Shown one piece after another: positions 11,220 to 23,655 of a DNA stretch of 64,000 bases. The DNA is taken from contig CP137680.1 of assembly GCA_037976565.1 (NCBI GenBank), forward strand, positions 14,305,825-14,369,824, written 5' to 3'. The first letter of the stretch is position 1. Each line of letters begins with the position of its first letter. The stretch comes from Mesocentrotus franciscanus. Lineage: Eukaryota > Echinodermata > Echinoidea > Camarodonta > Strongylocentrotidae. The position numbers were made by a program, and so were the translations under genes. The notes below the pieces were generated by a model that ran no database searches, was not told where the DNA came from, and saw only the letters and a list, made by a program, of their open reading frames with translations.

Positions 11220-11790
11220 TTTATTAGGTGGGCTGTATATCATACAGACCACCTTATAATTTTGTTAAAATTGCCTTTATTATTTATTATTTATTAGGTG
11301 GGCTGTATATCATACAGACCACCTTATAATTTTGTTAAAATTGCCTTTATTATTAGGTGGGCTGTATATCATACAGACCACCTTATAATTTTGTTAAAAT
11401 TGCCTTTATTATTTATTAGGTGGGCTGTATATCATACAGACCACCTTATAATTTTGTTAAAATTGCCTTTATTATTATTATTTATTAGGTGGGCTGTATA
11501 TCATACAGACCACCTTATAATTTTGTTAAAATTGCCTTTATTATTTATTAGGTGGGCTGTATATCATACAGGCCACCTTATAATTTTGTTAAAATTGCCT
11601 TTATTAGGTGGGCTGTATATCATACAGACCACCTTATAATTTTGTTAAAATTGCCTTTATTTATTAGGTGGGCTGTATATCATACAGACCACCTTATAAT
11701 TTTGTTAAAATCGCCTTTATTATTATTTATTAGGTGGGCTGTATATAATACAGACCACCTTATGTTTTCGTTAAAATTGCCTTTATTATT
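11220..11790 (+). repeat. Tandem array of nine 5'-terminal hairpins
   Basis: Nine copies of the 29-base imperfect hairpin (AGGTGGGCTGTAT...ATACAGACCACCT) start at about 11225, 11295, 11354, 11418, 11487, 11550, 11605, 11665 and 11731. Each is followed by a conserved tail (TTATAATTTTGTTAAAATTGCC) and a TTA-rich spacer of variable length. The first eight have ATATCATAC in the loop; the ninth has the common ATATAATAC form and leads into E8. Only the 5' end of the element is amplified. The long WAVYHTDHLIILLKLP frame is a translation of this repeat. Confidence 0.9.
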
Positions 11791-13373
11791 ATTATTCTTT
11801 ATTTTTCTTATTTCCAAGCACTTTTTTGTTAGCAAGATAATTTGAAAATGGCTCAATCATATGTCTTGAAATTTGGCACACATATGTATAGGCATATGGA
11901 GAAAACACAATAAGGTTTTCAACCTTGACCTTGACTGATGACGTCATCTAGGCGCCATTTTGTGAAATTTTCTGAAAATCAACTCATGATCATATCTTCA
12001 TAACGGAAAATCATTTCTCATTCATATTTATCATGATCAAGGTCAATATCCGTCCGGTCAATTTCAGGTCAAAAAACACGCGCGTACGCGTACGTCCGCG
12101 CGTCAATGCGCGCGCAAAATTTCAAAATGCTCCAAATCGTCTTAAATACATTTTGCATACGTTAATTTCAGGCCATTTTAAGCATTTTATAAAATATCGC
12201 GCACACGCACATGCGCGCGCGCTTTTGCACGTAACACCATTACACAACATAGAATCGCCATTTTTTTTTTTTTCATGATAATTCCCATATTTTTTCGAAC
12301 AATTTGATACCATGTTTTTCTCTTTATGACCATTAATAACAAGATGAGCGTCCATTTAAGATAAATGTCCGTGCGCGCGAGCTCTTGTAATACATAGCAT
12401 ATATGGGCAAAAACATGCCTATACAAAATTCATTGTAACTCTTCAGAATGGATAGGAACTCCCAATTTTTTTCATATTTGGATAGATTATGAGTCGGAGA
12501 TATGATTTCATGTCTCATTTGACCCTCAATTAACTCATGACGTCATCATAATGGCCTCTAAACTCAAAATTTTAATTTGCATATTATGACGTCAGCATAT
12601 TTTTGGAAAATTGATTGTATCTCTGTAAATATTGATCGATTTTCTTCCAAATTTTGATATGTTCTAGCTGAGACAATTCTCTACAAATTCACAATTTTTC
12701 ATTTTGACAAAGGCATCATGGCGTATTTTTGCGATGAAAGGAGGCATGTCAAATTTCACATTTTGCGTGTATTCTCTATGGGACATGACTTTTTCAAAAC
12801 TGGATTCTACATTCCCGTCTTTCGCGAGCAATATCTCCGTCGTTTTAGTTTGGTTTCGCTGAGCTTTGAGTATGTTGTAGCTGAGGCAATAAGCTATCAC
12901 AAGTGTGCCCTTTATTTTTCGATCAGATGCCAGGATCATGCTCATATTTCACTTGCAAAGTGGGATTTGAGAATTCCATTTTCCGTTCACGTGTAATCGC
13001 TAAGGATTTCTCTACAAGCTCAATTACCAACATTTTTCATTTTGATGACGTCATCAAAATGAAAAATGTTAACAATTAACTTGTGAACCTTAGCTACAAT
13101 ATATCGAAATTTGGAAGAAAATTGATCAGTATTTACAGAGATACACTCAATTTTCCTTCAATATGCTGACGTCATAATTTTCGATTAAAAGCCACATGTC
13201 AGAAATTTCTTAATTTGCATGTTATGGCTCAGGAAGGTAAATTTCGTTCACATCATGAATCTACATGACATTGTTTTTTTAGCAGTATCTCGCTTATTTT
13301 TGCTCTATTTTGTCTCAAATTTTAATTGGAACAGCCCACCTATACTTGTTCCAAACAAGTATTACATGTCTAG
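11791..13373 (+). mobile_element. Helitron-like repeat unit E8 with internal fold-back
   Basis: Standard modules run from about 11800 to 12996. The tRNA-like region is replaced by about 200 bases that are an inverted copy of the unit's own GACGTCAGC...AGCTGAGAC segment (compare 12585-12680 with 13075-13170). The turn point is a perfect 42-base palindrome at 13029-13070 centred on TGACGTCA. It ends with the 3' palindrome (loop CCA) and CTAG at 13370-13373. Confidence 0.75.
13029..13070. repeat. Perfect 42-bp palindrome centred on TGACGTCA
   Basis: Each arm reads AACATTTTTCATTTTGATGAC up to the centre and the second arm is its exact complement, with no spacer. Weaker complementarity continues outside (CAAGCTCAATT against AATTAACTTG). 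It marks the junction between direct and inverted copies of the same module in E8. Confidence 0.95.
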
Positions 13374-15245
13374 TTATTTATCAGGTGGGCTGTATATAAT
13401 ACAGACCACCTTATGTTTTCGTTAGAATTGCCTTTATTTATTTATTATTATTATTTATTTATTTTTCTTATTTCCAATCACTTTTTTGTTAGCAAGATAA
13501 CTTGAAAATGGCTAGATCAAATGCCTTGAAATTTGGCATACATATGTATAGGCATATGAAAAATCAAAATAACGTTTTCAACCTTGACCTTGACTGATGA
13601 CGTCATCTAGGCGCCATTTTGTAAAATTTTCTGAAAATCTACTCATGATCATATCTTCATAACGGAAAGTCGTTTTCATTCATATTTATCATGATCAAGG
13701 TCAATATCCGTCCGGTCAATTTCAGGTCAAAAAACGCGCGCATGCGTACGTCCGTGCGTTAACGCGCGCGCAAAATTTCAAAATGTTCCAAATCGTCTCA
13801 AATTCATTTTGCATACGTTTCAGGCCATTTTAAGCATTTTATAAAAAATCGCGCACACGCACATGCGCGCGTTTTCGCGCGTTACACCATTACACAACAT
13901 AGAATCGCCATTTTTTTCCTTCATGATATTTCCCATATTTTTCGAACAATTTGATACCATGTTTATCTCTTTTGACCATTAATAAGAAGATGAGCGTCCA
14001 TTCAAGATAAATGTCCGTGCGCGCGAGCTCTTGTAATACATAGCATATATGGGCAAAAACATGCCTATACAAAATTCATTGTAACTCTTCAGAATGGATG
14101 GGAACTCCAAATTTTTTTCATGTTTGGATAGATTATGAGTCGGAGATATGATTTAATGTCTCATTTGACCCTCAATTAACTCATGACGTCATCATAATGG
14201 CCTCCGAACTCAAAATTTCAATTTGCATATTATGACGTCAGCATATTTTTGGAAAATTGATTGTATCTCTGTAAATATTGATCGATTTTCTTCCAAATTT
14301 TGATATGTTCTAGCTGAGACAATTTTCTACAAATGCAGTCACCACGATTTTTCATTTTGACAAAGGCATCATGGCTTGATTTTGCGATTAAAGGAGGCAT
14401 GTCAATTTTCCACATTTTGCGTGTATTCTCTATGGGACATGACTTTTTCTGAAATCTGGATTCTACATTCCAGTCTTTTTGAGCAATATCTCCGTCGTTT
14501 TACTTTTGTTTTGCTGAGCTTCGAGTATGTTGTAGCTGAGACAATAAGCTATCACAAGTGTGCCCTTTATTTTTCGATCAGATGCCGGGATCATGCTCAT
14601 ATTTCACTTGCAAAGTGGGATTTGAGAATTCCATTTTCCGTTCACGTGTAATGTCTATGGGGATTATTTTGGTATAGTGGTCATAGCACTTGCCTCCCAT
14701 TCCGGCGACCCAAGTTCGATTCCTGGTGGGTCAACTTTTTAATTTTTTTTTGCCGTCGTTTTGAATTTGATTTTATGATCTTCTTCGACTATTATAACAT
14801 ATTATCATATACTATCACAAACAATGTAATAAAATGCCTAATTTTGCGTGTTATATCTATGGGAGAAATATGTCAATCGTTTGAGTACAACCTTATGGGA
14901 AATCTGAGTCCTTGTCGTGTATTAATTTTTATTCATAGTTGGATAGAGTATGAGTCGGAGATATGATTTCTTATAATAAACAAAATCTAGAAAATGCATA
15001 TTTCATTTTGATATTTAGATTTGAGGGTCAAAGGTCAAATATACTGTACATGGTTTCTCTAAAACCATGCATCGTATAGACTAGAAATTTGGCACACTAA
15101 TAGACCTGAATAAGAGGATTATTTCAAAAAATAAGGTCAAATCATGCCAATGTTTTCTTAACTACTTAGTATGTCACTAAACATGTGTGGCATGTACTTG
15201 GAACAGCCCACCTATACTTGTTATTAACAAGTATTATATGTCTAG
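13374..15245 (+). mobile_element. Helitron-like repeat unit E9 (full type)
   Basis: Full-type unit beginning with a 5' hairpin (13383-13411) and containing a tRNA-like module. It shares private variants with M2 (21889-23655): the same interrupted T-run after the tRNA-like module, GTATAGACTAGAAATTT, and CATGTACTTGG before the 3' end. CTAG is at 15242-15245. Confidence 0.75.
14670..14733 (+). ncRNA. tRNA-Gly-like Pol III module, type 1 (copy in E9)
   Basis: A box TGGTATAGTGG, CTCCCAT loop and B box AGTTCGATTCC are intact. The T-run that follows is split (TTTTT AA TTTTTTTTT). Confidence 0.6.
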
Positions 15246-16836
15246 TTTATTTTTCTTATTTCGACCCACTTTTTTGTTAGCAAGATAACTTGAAAATGGT
15301 TAAATCAAATACCTTGAAATTTGGCACACATATGTATTGGCATATAAACAAAGCACAATAAGGTTTTCAACCTTGACCTTGACTGATGACGTCATCTAGG
15401 CGCCATTTTGTAAAATTTTCTGAAAATCTACTCATGATCATATCTTCATAACGAAAAGTCGTTTTTCATTCATATTTATCATGATCAAGGTCAATATCCG
15501 TCCGGTCAATTTCAGGTAAAAAAGCGCGCGCATGCGTACGTCCGTGCGTCAGCGCGCGCAAAATTTCAAAATGTTCCAAATCGTCTCAAATTCATTTTGG
15601 ATACGTTTCAGGCCATTTTAAGCATTTTATAAAAAATCGCGCACACGCACATGCGCGCGCGTTTTCGCGCGTAACACGATTATACAACATAAAATCGCCA
15701 TTTTTTTCTTTCATGATATTTCCCATATTTTTTCGAACAATTTGATACCATGTTTATCTCTTAATGACCATTAATAACAAGATGAGCGTCCATTCAATAT
15801 AAATGTCCGTGCGCGCGAGCTCTTGTAATACATAGCATATATGGGCAAAAACATGCCTATACAAAATTCATTGTAACTCTTCAGAATGGATGGAAACTCC
15901 CAATTTTTTTCATATTTGGATAGATTATGAGTCGGAGATATGATTTCATGTCTCATTTGACCCTCAATTAACTCATGACGTCATCATAATGGCCTCCGAA
16001 CTCAAAATTTCAATTTGCATATTATGACGTCAGCATATTTTTGGAAAATTGATTGTATCTCTGTAAATATTGATCGATTTTCTTCCAAATTTTGATATGT
16101 TCTAGCTGAGACAATTTTCTACAAATGCAGTTCTCACATTTTTCATTTTGACAAAGGCATCATGGCGTATTTTTGCGATTAAAGGAGGCATGTCAATTTT
16201 TCACATTTTGCGTGTATTCTCTATGGGACATGACTTTTTCAAAACTGGATTCTACATTCCCGTCTTTCGCGAGCAATATCTCCTCGTTTTAGTTTTGTTT
16301 TTGCTGAGCTTTGAGTATGTTGTAGCTGAGACAATAAGCTATCACAATGTGCCCTTTATTTTTCGATCAGATGCCGAGATCATGCTCATATTTCACTTGC
16401 AAAGTGGGATTTGAGAATTCCATTTTCCGTTCACGTATGATGTCTATGTGGATTATTTTGGTATATTGGTCGCAATTTACTTGAAACGTTGCATGTTGAT
16501 AGGTAAGCCAAAATATTTCATATAAAAACACAAAATCGAGAATATGCATATTTCATTATGTTATTTAGATTTTAAGGTTAAAGGTCAAATATACTGTACA
16601 TGGTTTCTCTAAAACAATGCTTTGTATAGACATGAAATTTGGCACAGTAATAGACCTAAGAGGATTATTTCACAAATTTAGGTCAAATCATGCCAATGGT
16701 ATCTTAACTACTTAGTATGTAAATTAGGATCAAAGATCAAACATTTCCCTGACCACTATCTCACTAACCATGTGTGGTATGCATTAATTGGAACAGCCCA
16801 CCTATACTTGTTCCGAAACAAGTATTATATGTCTAG
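15246..16836 (+). mobile_element. Helitron-like repeat unit E10 (tRNA-less long type)
   Basis: It starts directly with the TTTTTCTTATTTCGACCC module, without a 5' hairpin. The tRNA site is of the TGGTATATTGGTCGC type without B box. It ends with the CCG-loop 3' palindrome and CTAG at 16833-16836. Confidence 0.75.
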
Positions 16837-18437
16837 TTTATTTTTCTTATTTCCACCCACTTTATTGTTAGCAAGATAATTTGAAAATGGCTCAATCAAA
16901 TGCCTTGAAATTTGGCACACATATGTATAGGCATATGGACAAAGCAAAATAACGTTTTCAACCTTGACCTTGACTGATGACGTCATCTAGGCGCCATTTT
17001 GTAAAATTTTCTGAAAATCTACTCATGATCATATCTTCATAACGGAAATTCGTTTCTCATTCATATTTATCATGATCAAGGTCAATATCCGTCCGGTCAA
17101 TTTCAGGTCAAAAAACGCGCGCACATGCATACGTCCGCGCGTGAGCGCGCGCGCAAAATTTAAAAATGCTCAAAATCGTCTTAAATTCATTTTGGATACG
17201 TTTCAGGCCATTTTAAGCATTTCGCAAAAAAACGCGCACACGCGCATGCGCGCGCGTTTTCGCGCGTACTGGCATTTCGCAACATATAATCGCCAAATTT
17301 TCTCCTTTATCATATTTGGCACATTTTTCCAAGCATTTTGATACCTTGTTCACCTTTTTCTGACCAGTAATAACGCAATGAGCGTCCGTTCAAGAAACAT
17401 GTCCGTGCGCGCGAGCTCTTGTAATACATAGCATATATGGGCAAAAACATGCCTATACAAAATTCATTGTAACTCTTCAGAATGGATGGGAACTCCCAAA
17501 TTTTTTTCATATTTGGATAGATTATGAGTCGGAGATATGATTTCATGTCTCATTTGACCCTCAATTAACTCATGACGTCATCATAATGGCCTCCGAACTC
17601 AAAATTTCAATTTGCATATTATGACGTCAGCATATTTTGAAAAAATTGATTGTATCTCTGTAAACATTGATTGATTTTCTTCCAAATTTTGATATGTTCT
17701 AGCTGAGACAATTTTCTACAAATGCAGTTTCACGATTTTCATTTTGACAAAGGCATCATGGCGTATTTTTGCGATTAAAGGAGGCATGTCAATTTTTCAC
17801 ATTTTGCGTGTATTCTCTATGGGACATGACTTTTTTCAAAACTGGATTCTACATTCCCGTCTTTCGCGAGCAATATCTCCGTCGTTTTAGTTTCGTTTTC
17901 GCTGAGCTTCGGATATGTTGTAGCTGAGACGATTCTCTACACAGAAAATGACATTTATTTTTTAATCAGATAATGAGATCATGCTCATATTTCACTTGCA
18001 AAGTGGGATTTGAGAATTCCATTTTCTGTTCACGTGTAATGTCTATGTGGATTATTTTGGTATATTGGTCGCAATTGACTTGAAACGTTGCATGTTGATA
18101 GGTAAGACAAAATATTTCATATGAAAACACAAAATCTAGAATATGCATATTTCATTATGTTATTTAGATTTTAAGGTTAAAGGTCAAATATACTGTACAT
18201 GGTTTCTCTAAAACAATGCTTTGTATAGACATGAAATTTGGCAAACTAATATACCTGAATAAGAGGATTATTTCAAAAATTTAGGTCAAATCATGCATGG
18301 TATCTTAACTACTTAGTATGTAAATTAGGATCAAAGGTCAAACATTTCACTGATCACTATCTCACTAACCATGTGTGGTATGCATTAATTGGAACAGCCC
18401 ACCTATACTTGTTCCGAAACAAGTATTACATGTCTAG
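16837..18437 (+). mobile_element. Helitron-like repeat unit E11 (tRNA-less long type, last of + array)
   Basis: Same type as E5 and E10. The first CG-rich half carries the CACATTTTTCCAAGCATTTTG variant also seen in E0, M3 and the right-hand block. CTAG is at 18434-18437, followed by TTATTATTATT and then the assembly gap, so whether the array continues is unknown. Confidence 0.75.
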
Positions 18438-18455
18438 TTATTATTATTATCATTA

Positions 18456-18955
18456 NNNNNNNNNNNNNNNNNNNNNNNNNNNNNNNNNNNNNNNNNNNNN
18501 NNNNNNNNNNNNNNNNNNNNNNNNNNNNNNNNNNNNNNNNNNNNNNNNNNNNNNNNNNNNNNNNNNNNNNNNNNNNNNNNNNNNNNNNNNNNNNNNNNNN
18601 NNNNNNNNNNNNNNNNNNNNNNNNNNNNNNNNNNNNNNNNNNNNNNNNNNNNNNNNNNNNNNNNNNNNNNNNNNNNNNNNNNNNNNNNNNNNNNNNNNNN
18701 NNNNNNNNNNNNNNNNNNNNNNNNNNNNNNNNNNNNNNNNNNNNNNNNNNNNNNNNNNNNNNNNNNNNNNNNNNNNNNNNNNNNNNNNNNNNNNNNNNNN
18801 NNNNNNNNNNNNNNNNNNNNNNNNNNNNNNNNNNNNNNNNNNNNNNNNNNNNNNNNNNNNNNNNNNNNNNNNNNNNNNNNNNNNNNNNNNNNNNNNNNNN
18901 NNNNNNNNNNNNNNNNNNNNNNNNNNNNNNNNNNNNNNNNNNNNNNNNNNNNNNN
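18456..18955. other. Assembly gap (500 N)
   Basis: Exactly 500 N, a conventional placeholder for a gap of unknown size. It separates the + array from the spacer, so distance and even orientation between the two arrays are not proven. Open frames running through it are artefacts. Confidence 0.98.
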
Positions 18956-19377
18956 AAATTCCACTTCAAGAACATGAAATCCCATTGATAATAGAAAATA
19001 TGAATGATTTGAATCAACATGTTATGCCTTTTAAAATAACTTTTACAAAATATTTTCATAGATGCTAACGGCTTTCCATAATTGTTAAGTCCAACTTAGA
19101 GATAAGTTCAACTTAGGATCTTTGTGAAACACCCCCCAGGTCTAGTGTGTATTTACATGTACACACTGTGTGTAATTCTCTAATATTGTTCCTTGATGAG
19201 GGATGATATCAATTTGATAAAATATTTAAAAGTTAGATCAATTTATAAATTGTACATTTCTTCCTGCTCATGTTTAATATTAGGATATACATGTAGCCTA
19301 CAGTACATGTACATGTATGTACAGTATAGCTGTAAAGCATCTTAGACAAGTAACTTACATGTAGAGACATCATTGAT

Positions 19378-19425
19378 GTATTAAGCGCTATATAAACATG
19401 GAATATTATTATTATAATTATTATC
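19378..19425 (+). repeat. Possible SINE 3' tail
   Basis: The string TTAAGCGCTATATAAACATGG followed by TTATTATTATAATTATTAT resembles the GCGC-TATATAAA plus TTA-tail ends of short interspersed repeats that are common in marine invertebrate genomes. No 5' Pol III promoter was found upstream, so this could be a truncated copy or chance. Confidence 0.35.
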
Positions 19426-19480
19426 ACAACCAACTTTTGCTTGTATACCCTGTACATTTACATTTACATCAACTCAACAG

Positions 19481-19747
19481 CTTAGGCCTCCAACATTGTT
19501 CCTGGATGTGAAGGATAACATCCAATTTCCAAGATGGAATCCTCCTCACAGCTGCCTAGAGTTAGCAGTATCAGGGTCAATTGATAGCATTGCTGCAGTG
19601 AAATGGATAGCACAATTAGACCTTAGAGGAGTTTGGTCCACGCAGCCTTGCATTTTTAAAAGCCATCTAATACAGTGTAAACATCAGGCGGACTTGATGG
19701 TTATTGTTGGCTTGCATGAAGTAGATAATGAAATATTGAATTTGTAA
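19481..19747 (+). CDS. Candidate 3'-terminal coding exon, product unknown
   Basis: An open frame of 88 codons follows a possible acceptor (CAACTCAACAG before 19481) and ends in TAA at 19745-19747. The peptide is of ordinary mixed composition (it includes PRWNPPHSCLELAVSG, IAAVKWIAQLDLRGVW and LMVIVGLHEVDNE), unlike translations of the AT-rich flanks, and the stretch is GC-richer than its surroundings. There is no ATG at the start, which suits an internal or last exon. If real, the gene lies on the + strand with upstream exons in or beyond the gap and array. The family was not recognised and no poly(A) signal was found close by. Confidence 0.4.
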   Translation, partial: LRPPTLFLDVKDNIQFPRWNPPHSCLELAVSGSIDSIAAVKWIAQLDLRGVWSTQPCIFKSHLIQCKHQADLMVIVGLHEVDNEILNL

Positions 19748-20143
19748 CAAAGTCTAAAATGGATGGATAGAATATTATGTTTTGGAAGAAAGAAAAAAAA
19801 TCGAAAATGGTTATGAGCAAGTTGTCCTATGGCAAATTAAGAGATAGAGAGAGAGAGAAGAGAGAAAAACCTGAAAACAAAAGTCATCAATGAAAAATAG
19901 TTCAATTTTATACCTCCTACAGTACAGTATGTGTAGGGTAACAAATATGTACCTGTAGTGTAAAACAAATACCGGTATCTTGACAATTGCTTTACAGTTT
20001 TTGGTATTGTGAATGCATCCTCTTGGAAAGGGTTCAAAACATGGTTCATTTCAAGATAGCCAGTCAAATTGTTTAAAGAAAACAGTTTATATTTTCTATT
20101 AGAACTCTCCAGAAAATTAATATTTTACTACAATACATTACAA

Positions 20144-21888
20144 CTAGACATATAATACTTGTTAATAAGTATAGGTGGGCTGTTCCATGTAAATGCCACA
20201 ATGTTTAGTGACATACTAAGTTGTTAAAACATTGGCATGATTTGACCTTATTTTTTAAATAATCCTCTTATTCAGGTCTATTAGTGTGCCAAATTTCTAG
20301 TCTATATGATGCATGGTTTAGAGAAACCATGTACAGTATATTTGACCTTTGACCCTCAAATCTAAATATCAAAATGAAATAAGCATTTTCTAGATTTTGT
20401 TTTTATAAGATCATATCTCCGACTCATACTCTATCCAACTATGAATAAAAAAATCAATACGACAAGGACTCAGATTTCCCATAAGGTTGTACTCAAGCGA
20501 TTGACATATTTCTCCCATAGATATAACATAAAATTAGGCATTTTATTACATTGTTTGTGATAGTATATGATAATATGTTATAATAGTTCGAAGATCATAA
20601 AATCAAATTCAAAACGACGGCAAAAAAATAAAATAAAAAAAATGACCCACCAAGAATCGAACTTGGGTCACGAATGGGAGGCAAGTGCTATGACCACTAT
20701 ACAAAATAATCCCCATAGACATTACCGTGAACGGAAAATGAATTCTCAAATTCCACTTTGCAAGTGAAATATGAGCATGATCCCGGCATCTGATCAAAAA
20801 ATAAAGGGCACACTTGTGATAGCTTATTGTCTCAGCTACAACATACTCAAAGCTCAGGGAACACGAAGCTAAAACGACGGAGATATTGCTCGCGAAAGGG
20901 AATGTAGAATCCAGTTTTCAGAAAAAGTCATGTCCCATAGAGAATACACGCAAAATGAGAAAAATTGACATGCCTCCTTTAATCGCAAAAATACGCCATG
21001 ATGCCTTTGTCAAAATGAAAAAATTGTGGAACTACATTTGTAGAAAATTGTCTCAGCTAGAACATATCAAAATTTAGAAGAAAATCGATCAATATTTACA
21101 GAGATACAATCAATTTTCCAAAAATATGCTGACGTCATAATATGCAAATTGGAATTTTGAGTTTGGAGGCCATTATGATGCGTCATGAGTTAATTGAGGG
21201 TCAAATGAGACATGAAATCATATCTCCGACTCATAATCTATCCAAATATGAAAAAAAAATTGGGAGTTCTCATCCATTCTGAAGAGTTACAATGAATTTT
21301 GTATAGGCATGTTTGCCCATATATGCTATGTATTACAAGAGCTCGGCGCTTACGGACATGATTCTTGAACGGACGCTCATCTTGTTATTAATGGTCATAA
21401 AGAGATAAACATGGTATCAAATTGTTCCAAAAAAAATGGGAAACATCATGGAAGAAAAAAAAAAGGCGATTCTATGTTGTGTAATGGTGTTACCAGCAGC
21501 AGCGCATGTGCGTGTCTTGCGATTTTATAAAATGCTTAAAATGGCCAAGCGTATGCAAAATGAATTTGAGACGATTTTGAGCATTTTGAAATTTCTTGTA
21601 TGCTATGGGCGTGCGCACGCTTGTGCTTTTTTGACCTGAAATTGAACGGACGGATATTGACCTTGATCATGATAATTATGAATGAGAAACAAATTTCCGT
21701 TATGAAGATATGATCATGAGTAGATTACAAAATGGCGCCTAGATGACGTCATCAGTCAAGGTCAAGGTTGAAAACGTTATTTTGCTTTGTCCATATGCCT
21801 ATACATATGTGTGCCAAATTTCAAGGCATTTGATTGGGCCATTTTCAAACTATCTTGCTAACAATAAAGTGGGTGGAAATAAGAAAAA
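20144..21888 (-). mobile_element. Helitron-like repeat unit M1 (- strand, 3'-most)
   Basis: The 3' terminus is at the left: CTAG 20144-20147 preceded, on the - strand, by the palindrome (shortened to CTTATTAACAAG) and ACAGCCCACCT. It is a full type with a tRNA-like module. Its right end passes straight into M2 without a 5' hairpin. CG-rich patches are damaged (for example GAGCTCGGCGCTTACGG near 21340). Confidence 0.75.
20643..20703 (-). ncRNA. tRNA-Gly-like Pol III module, type 1 (copy in M1)
   Basis: On the - strand the B box is AGTTCGATTCT, with a change in its last base, and the A box has lost one G (TTGTATAGTGG). A T-rich run follows. This looks like a decayed copy. Confidence 0.45.
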
Positions 21889-23655
21889 CTAGACATATAA
21901 TACTTGTTAATAACAAGTATAGGTGGGCTGTTCCAAGTACATGCCACATGTTTAGTGACATACTAAGTAGTTAAGAAAACATTGGCATGATTTGACCTTA
22001 TTTTTTGAAATAATCCTCTTATTCAGGTCTATTAGTGTGCCAAATTTCTAGTCTATACGATGCATGGTTTTAGAGCCATGTACAGTATATTGACCTTTGA
22101 CCCTCAAATCTAAATATCAAAATGAAATATGCATTTTCTAGATTTTGTTTTTATAAGAAATCATATCTCCGACTCATACTCTATCCAACTATGAATACAA
22201 AATTAATACACGACAAGGACTCAGATTTCCCATAAGGTTGTACTCAAACGATTGACATATTTCTCCCATAGATATAACACGCAAAATTAGGCATTTTATT
22301 ACATTGTTTGTGATAGTATATGATAATATGTTATAATAGTCGAAGAAGATCATAAAATCAAATTCAAAACGACGGCAAAAAAATTTTAAAAATTGACCCA
22401 CCAGGAATCGAACTTGGGTCGCCGGAATGGGAGGCAAGTGCTATGACCACTATACCAAAATAATCCCCATAGACATTACACGTGAACGGAAAATGGAATT
22501 CTCAAATCCCTTTGCAAGTGAAATATGAGCATGATCCCGGCATCTGATGGAAAAATAAATGGCACACTAGTGATAGCTTATTTTCTCAGCTACAACATAC
22601 TCGAAGGTCAGCAAAAACAAAACTAAAACGACGGAGATATTGCTCAAACAAGACTGGAATGTAGAATGAAGATTTCAGAAAAAGTCATGTCCCATAGAGA
22701 ATACACGTAAAATTAGGAAAATTGACATGCCTCCTTTAATCGCAAAAATACGCCATGATGCCTTTGTCAAAATGAAAAATCGTGGTGACTGCATTTGTAG
22801 CAAATTGTCTCAGCTAAAACATATCAAAATTTGGAAGAAAACCGATCAACATTTACAGAGATACAATCAATTTTCCAAAAATATGCTGACGTCATAATAT
22901 GCAAATTGAAATTTTGAGTTCGGAGGCCATTATGATGACGTCATGAGTTAATTGAGGGTCAAATGAGACATGAAATCATATCTCCGACTTATAATCTATC
23001 CAAATATGAAAAAAATTGGGAGTTCCCATCCATTCTGAAGAGTTACAATGAATTTTGTATAGGCATGTTTTTGCCCATATATGCTATGTATTACAAGAGC
23101 TCGCGCCACGTACAATTATCTTGAATGGACGCTCATCTTGTTATTAATGGTCATAAAGAGATAAACATGGTATCAAATTGTTCGAAAAAATATGAAATAT
23201 CATGAAGGAAAAAAATGGCGATTCTATGTTGTGTAATGGTGTTAGCAGCAAAGCGCATGTGTGCGTGTCGATTTTTATAAAATGCTTAAAATGGCCTAAA
23301 ACGTATGCAAAATAAATTTTAGACGATTAAAACATTTTGAAATTTTGCGGCGTTAACGCGGGACGTACGCATGCGCGCGCGTTTTACCTGAAATTGACCG
23401 GACGGATATTGACCTTGATCATGATAAATATGAATGAAAAACGACTTTTCGTTATGAAGATATGATCATGAGTAGATTTTCAGAAAATTTTACAAAATGG
23501 CGCCTAGATGACGTCATCAGTCAAGGTCAATGTTAAAAACGTTATTTTGATTTTCCATATGCCTATACATATGTATGCCAAATTTCAAGGCATTTGATCT
23601 AGCCATTTTCAAGTTATCTTGCTAACAATAAAGTGGGTGGAAATAAGAAAAATAA
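21889..23655 (-). mobile_element. Helitron-like repeat unit M2 (- strand, full type)
   Basis: CTAG is at 21889-21892. It contains a tRNA-like module (22394-22457) and shares private variants with E9 on the + strand, marking them as recent sister copies. The CG-rich patches near 23095 and 23240 have lost several bases. Confidence 0.75.
22394..22457 (-). ncRNA. tRNA-Gly-like Pol III module, type 1 (copy in M2)
   Basis: The A box TGGTATAGTGG and B box AGTTCGATTCC are intact on the - strand and are followed by an interrupted T-run as in E9. Confidence 0.6.

Larger units (their letters stand above)
18956..20143. other. Non-repeat spacer between the inverted arrays
   Basis: About 1.2 kb not related to the array units. 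It holds a TTATTATTATT-tailed short-repeat-like end near 19378-19425 (AAGCGCTATATAAACATGG then TTATTATTA), TACATGTA-type motifs near 19300-19320, and the candidate exon at 19481-19747. A GAGA run lies at 19841-19862. Confidence 0.7.

Noticed and set aside
11298..11639. Long frame with repeating WAVYHTDHLIILLKLP as a repeat protein.
   Set aside because: It is simply the translation of the nine-fold hairpin array, and spacer lengths shift the frame.
11220..11790. CRISPR-like array, because of regularly spaced palindromic repeats.
   Set aside because: Spacers are low-complexity TTA-rich and alike, not unique, no cas genes are present, and the genome is eukaryotic. The repeat is the 5' end of a transposable element.
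18373..19068. Long open frames spanning the N runs here and at 50680-51577.
   Set aside because: They exist only because N codons contain no stops.
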